Shown: piece by piece, positions 15,265 through 16,024 of the stretch
How the letters are laid out: every line of letters starts with the position of its first letter
Numbering within the stretch: position 1 is the first letter of the stretch
Source: a bacterium
GTDB taxonomy: Bacteria; Verrucomicrobiota; Verrucomicrobiae; Limisphaerales; J093
Length of the DNA: 16,024 bases
Reading direction: 5' to 3'
NCBI GenBank assembly: GCA_021839785.1
Contig: JAKCAB010000221.1
Location: 1-16,024 of the forward strand
Notes under the pieces: model-generated
Databases searched by the model: none
Told to the model about the DNA's origin: nothing
The model's input: only the letters and a program-made list of their open reading frames with translations
Program-made: the position numbers and the translations under genes

Positions 15265-16024
15265 ATGAAAGCTGTTAAATGGTCTTTGGCCGGGTTGGCC
15301 AGCCTCTTCGTTTTTCTTTCGTTCTGGCCCCGCGGTGAGAAGGCGATTCCTCTTCCGACCCGGCCGCGGACGGTGGCTGTCCCGAGCGCTCCGCAGACCA
15401 GCCTGCTCTCTTATGCCGCTGTGCGCGGTGGCGGCACGGCGGCTCCCGCGTCGCAAGCGACTTCCGCCGGCACGATGGCCGCCAGCGAACCAAGTCCCGG
15501 CCACGCCTACGCCTCGCCGCGCGCGGCTTTCGCGGGCTGGGTGGAGCGTTATTTCAGCGAGGCTTGGGGCGGTGATTCCGCGGCGTTGATTGCCGAGGGC
15601 GAACGGTTGGCGCAAGCCCGACGCGCCGAGCTGGCGGCGGAGATCGAGGAAAATCCACGGGCGGCCTTGGAACACGCGGTGCCTTATCGCTGGCGTCAGG
15701 TGTTGCCGGCGAACATCACCCGCCATTTCGAAGAAACCGTGAGCGGCCTGGCCCAGTTCGACGTTTACGAAGCCTCGCCCGCGCCGGGAGCGGACTACAA
15801 GCTGTTCAAGACCCCGACCTACCGTTACGTGACCCTGAAGGGGCGCACTTATCGCGCTTACGTTTATGGGCTGCGGGCGATGCAAATGTCGCTCAAGAAT
15901 GTGCCTTTGCACGGCATCGCCGTCGGCGACGCAATGGCCGTGGATGAGGATCCGGTTCGCGTGCTCGATGGGGACGAGGCGAAGGCGGTCGCGGCCAGCG
16001 GGGCTTCGGTGGCCGGTGCCTGTG
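15265..16024 (+). CDS. Exported or membrane-anchored protein, N-terminal part; 3' end outside window
   Basis: The frame from ATG 15265 is open for 253 codons to the window edge, so the gene is cut. The N-terminus (KAVKW, then 'SLAGLASLFVFLSFWP', about 7-22) is a signal peptide or membrane anchor, followed by a Pro/Ala/Ser-rich linker to about residue 85. A folded, charged region follows: 'AGWVERYFSEAWGGDSAALI', 'ARRAELAAEIEENPRAALEH', 'AVPYRWRQVLPANITRHFEE', 'TVSGLAQFDVYEASP'. This 'ALE.AVP...R..LP..I...+E..VSG.G...V' pattern is, from memory, an N-terminal module in large secreted proteins of Verrucomicrobiota and Planctomycetota, often ahead of peptidase or adhesin domains. The function of this protein cannot be stated because the rest is missing. 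Confidence 0.75.
   Translation, partial: MKAVKWSLAGLASLFVFLSFWPRGEKAIPLPTRPRTVAVPSAPQTSLLSYAAVRGGGTAAPASQATSAGTMAASEPSPGHAYASPRAAFAGWVERYFSEAWGGDSAALIAEGERLAQARRAELAAEIEENPRAALEHAVPYRWRQVLPANITRHFEETVSGLAQFDVYEASPAPGADYKLFKTPTYRYVTLKGRTYRAYVYGLRAMQMSLKNVPLHGIAVGDAMAVDEDPVRVLDGDEAKAVAASGASVAGAC

Overview
The window looks like part of a high-GC chromosome from the Verrucomicrobiota, probably the Limisphaerales (Pedosphaera-type) group. This is inferred from protein style: a TPR-bearing secretin with a long glycine-rich insertion, several very large exported proteins ending in a 'Y.LQ.STDL..W ... YYRV' C-terminal module, and an M36 peptidase carrying the 'GEP.HAG ... SVWW.W.AP' module familiar from Verrucomicrobiota and Planctomycetota. 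No rRNA, phylogenetic marker comparison or database search supports this. All credible genes lie on the + strand.

Layout: (1) 1-2958, a secretin of the type II secretion / type IV pilus superfamily. It is cut at the left edge and split into two reading frames by a TAA at 2338-2340. The second piece (2374-2958) begins with its own convincing Sec signal peptide and carries the C-terminal half of the secretin barrel with the VPVFGDLPLVGRLF signature. (2) 3209-9756, three consecutive exported proteins in tight arrangement: a predicted seven-bladed beta-propeller with FN3 and calcium-loop modules, a 512-residue protein of unknown function with a metzincin-like fragment but no zinc motif, and a 1008-residue repetitive, probably beta-helical protein. 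(3) 9849-14378, a large secreted M36 (fungalysin-type) zinc metallopeptidase with a complete active site and a long multi-domain tail, followed by a strong Rho-independent terminator. (4) 14538-15134, the housekeeping gene coaE. (5) 15265 to the right edge, the start of another exported protein, open to the end of the window.

Working model (inference): the secretin is the outer-membrane gate of a T2SS or T4P-like apparatus whose other genes lie upstream, and the downstream exported proteins are candidate cargo or surface partners. Three of them share a related C-terminal module, which is a candidate sorting or anchoring tag. The most unusual item is the secretin split exactly in the variable loop of the barrel domain, with a signal peptide on the C-terminal half.
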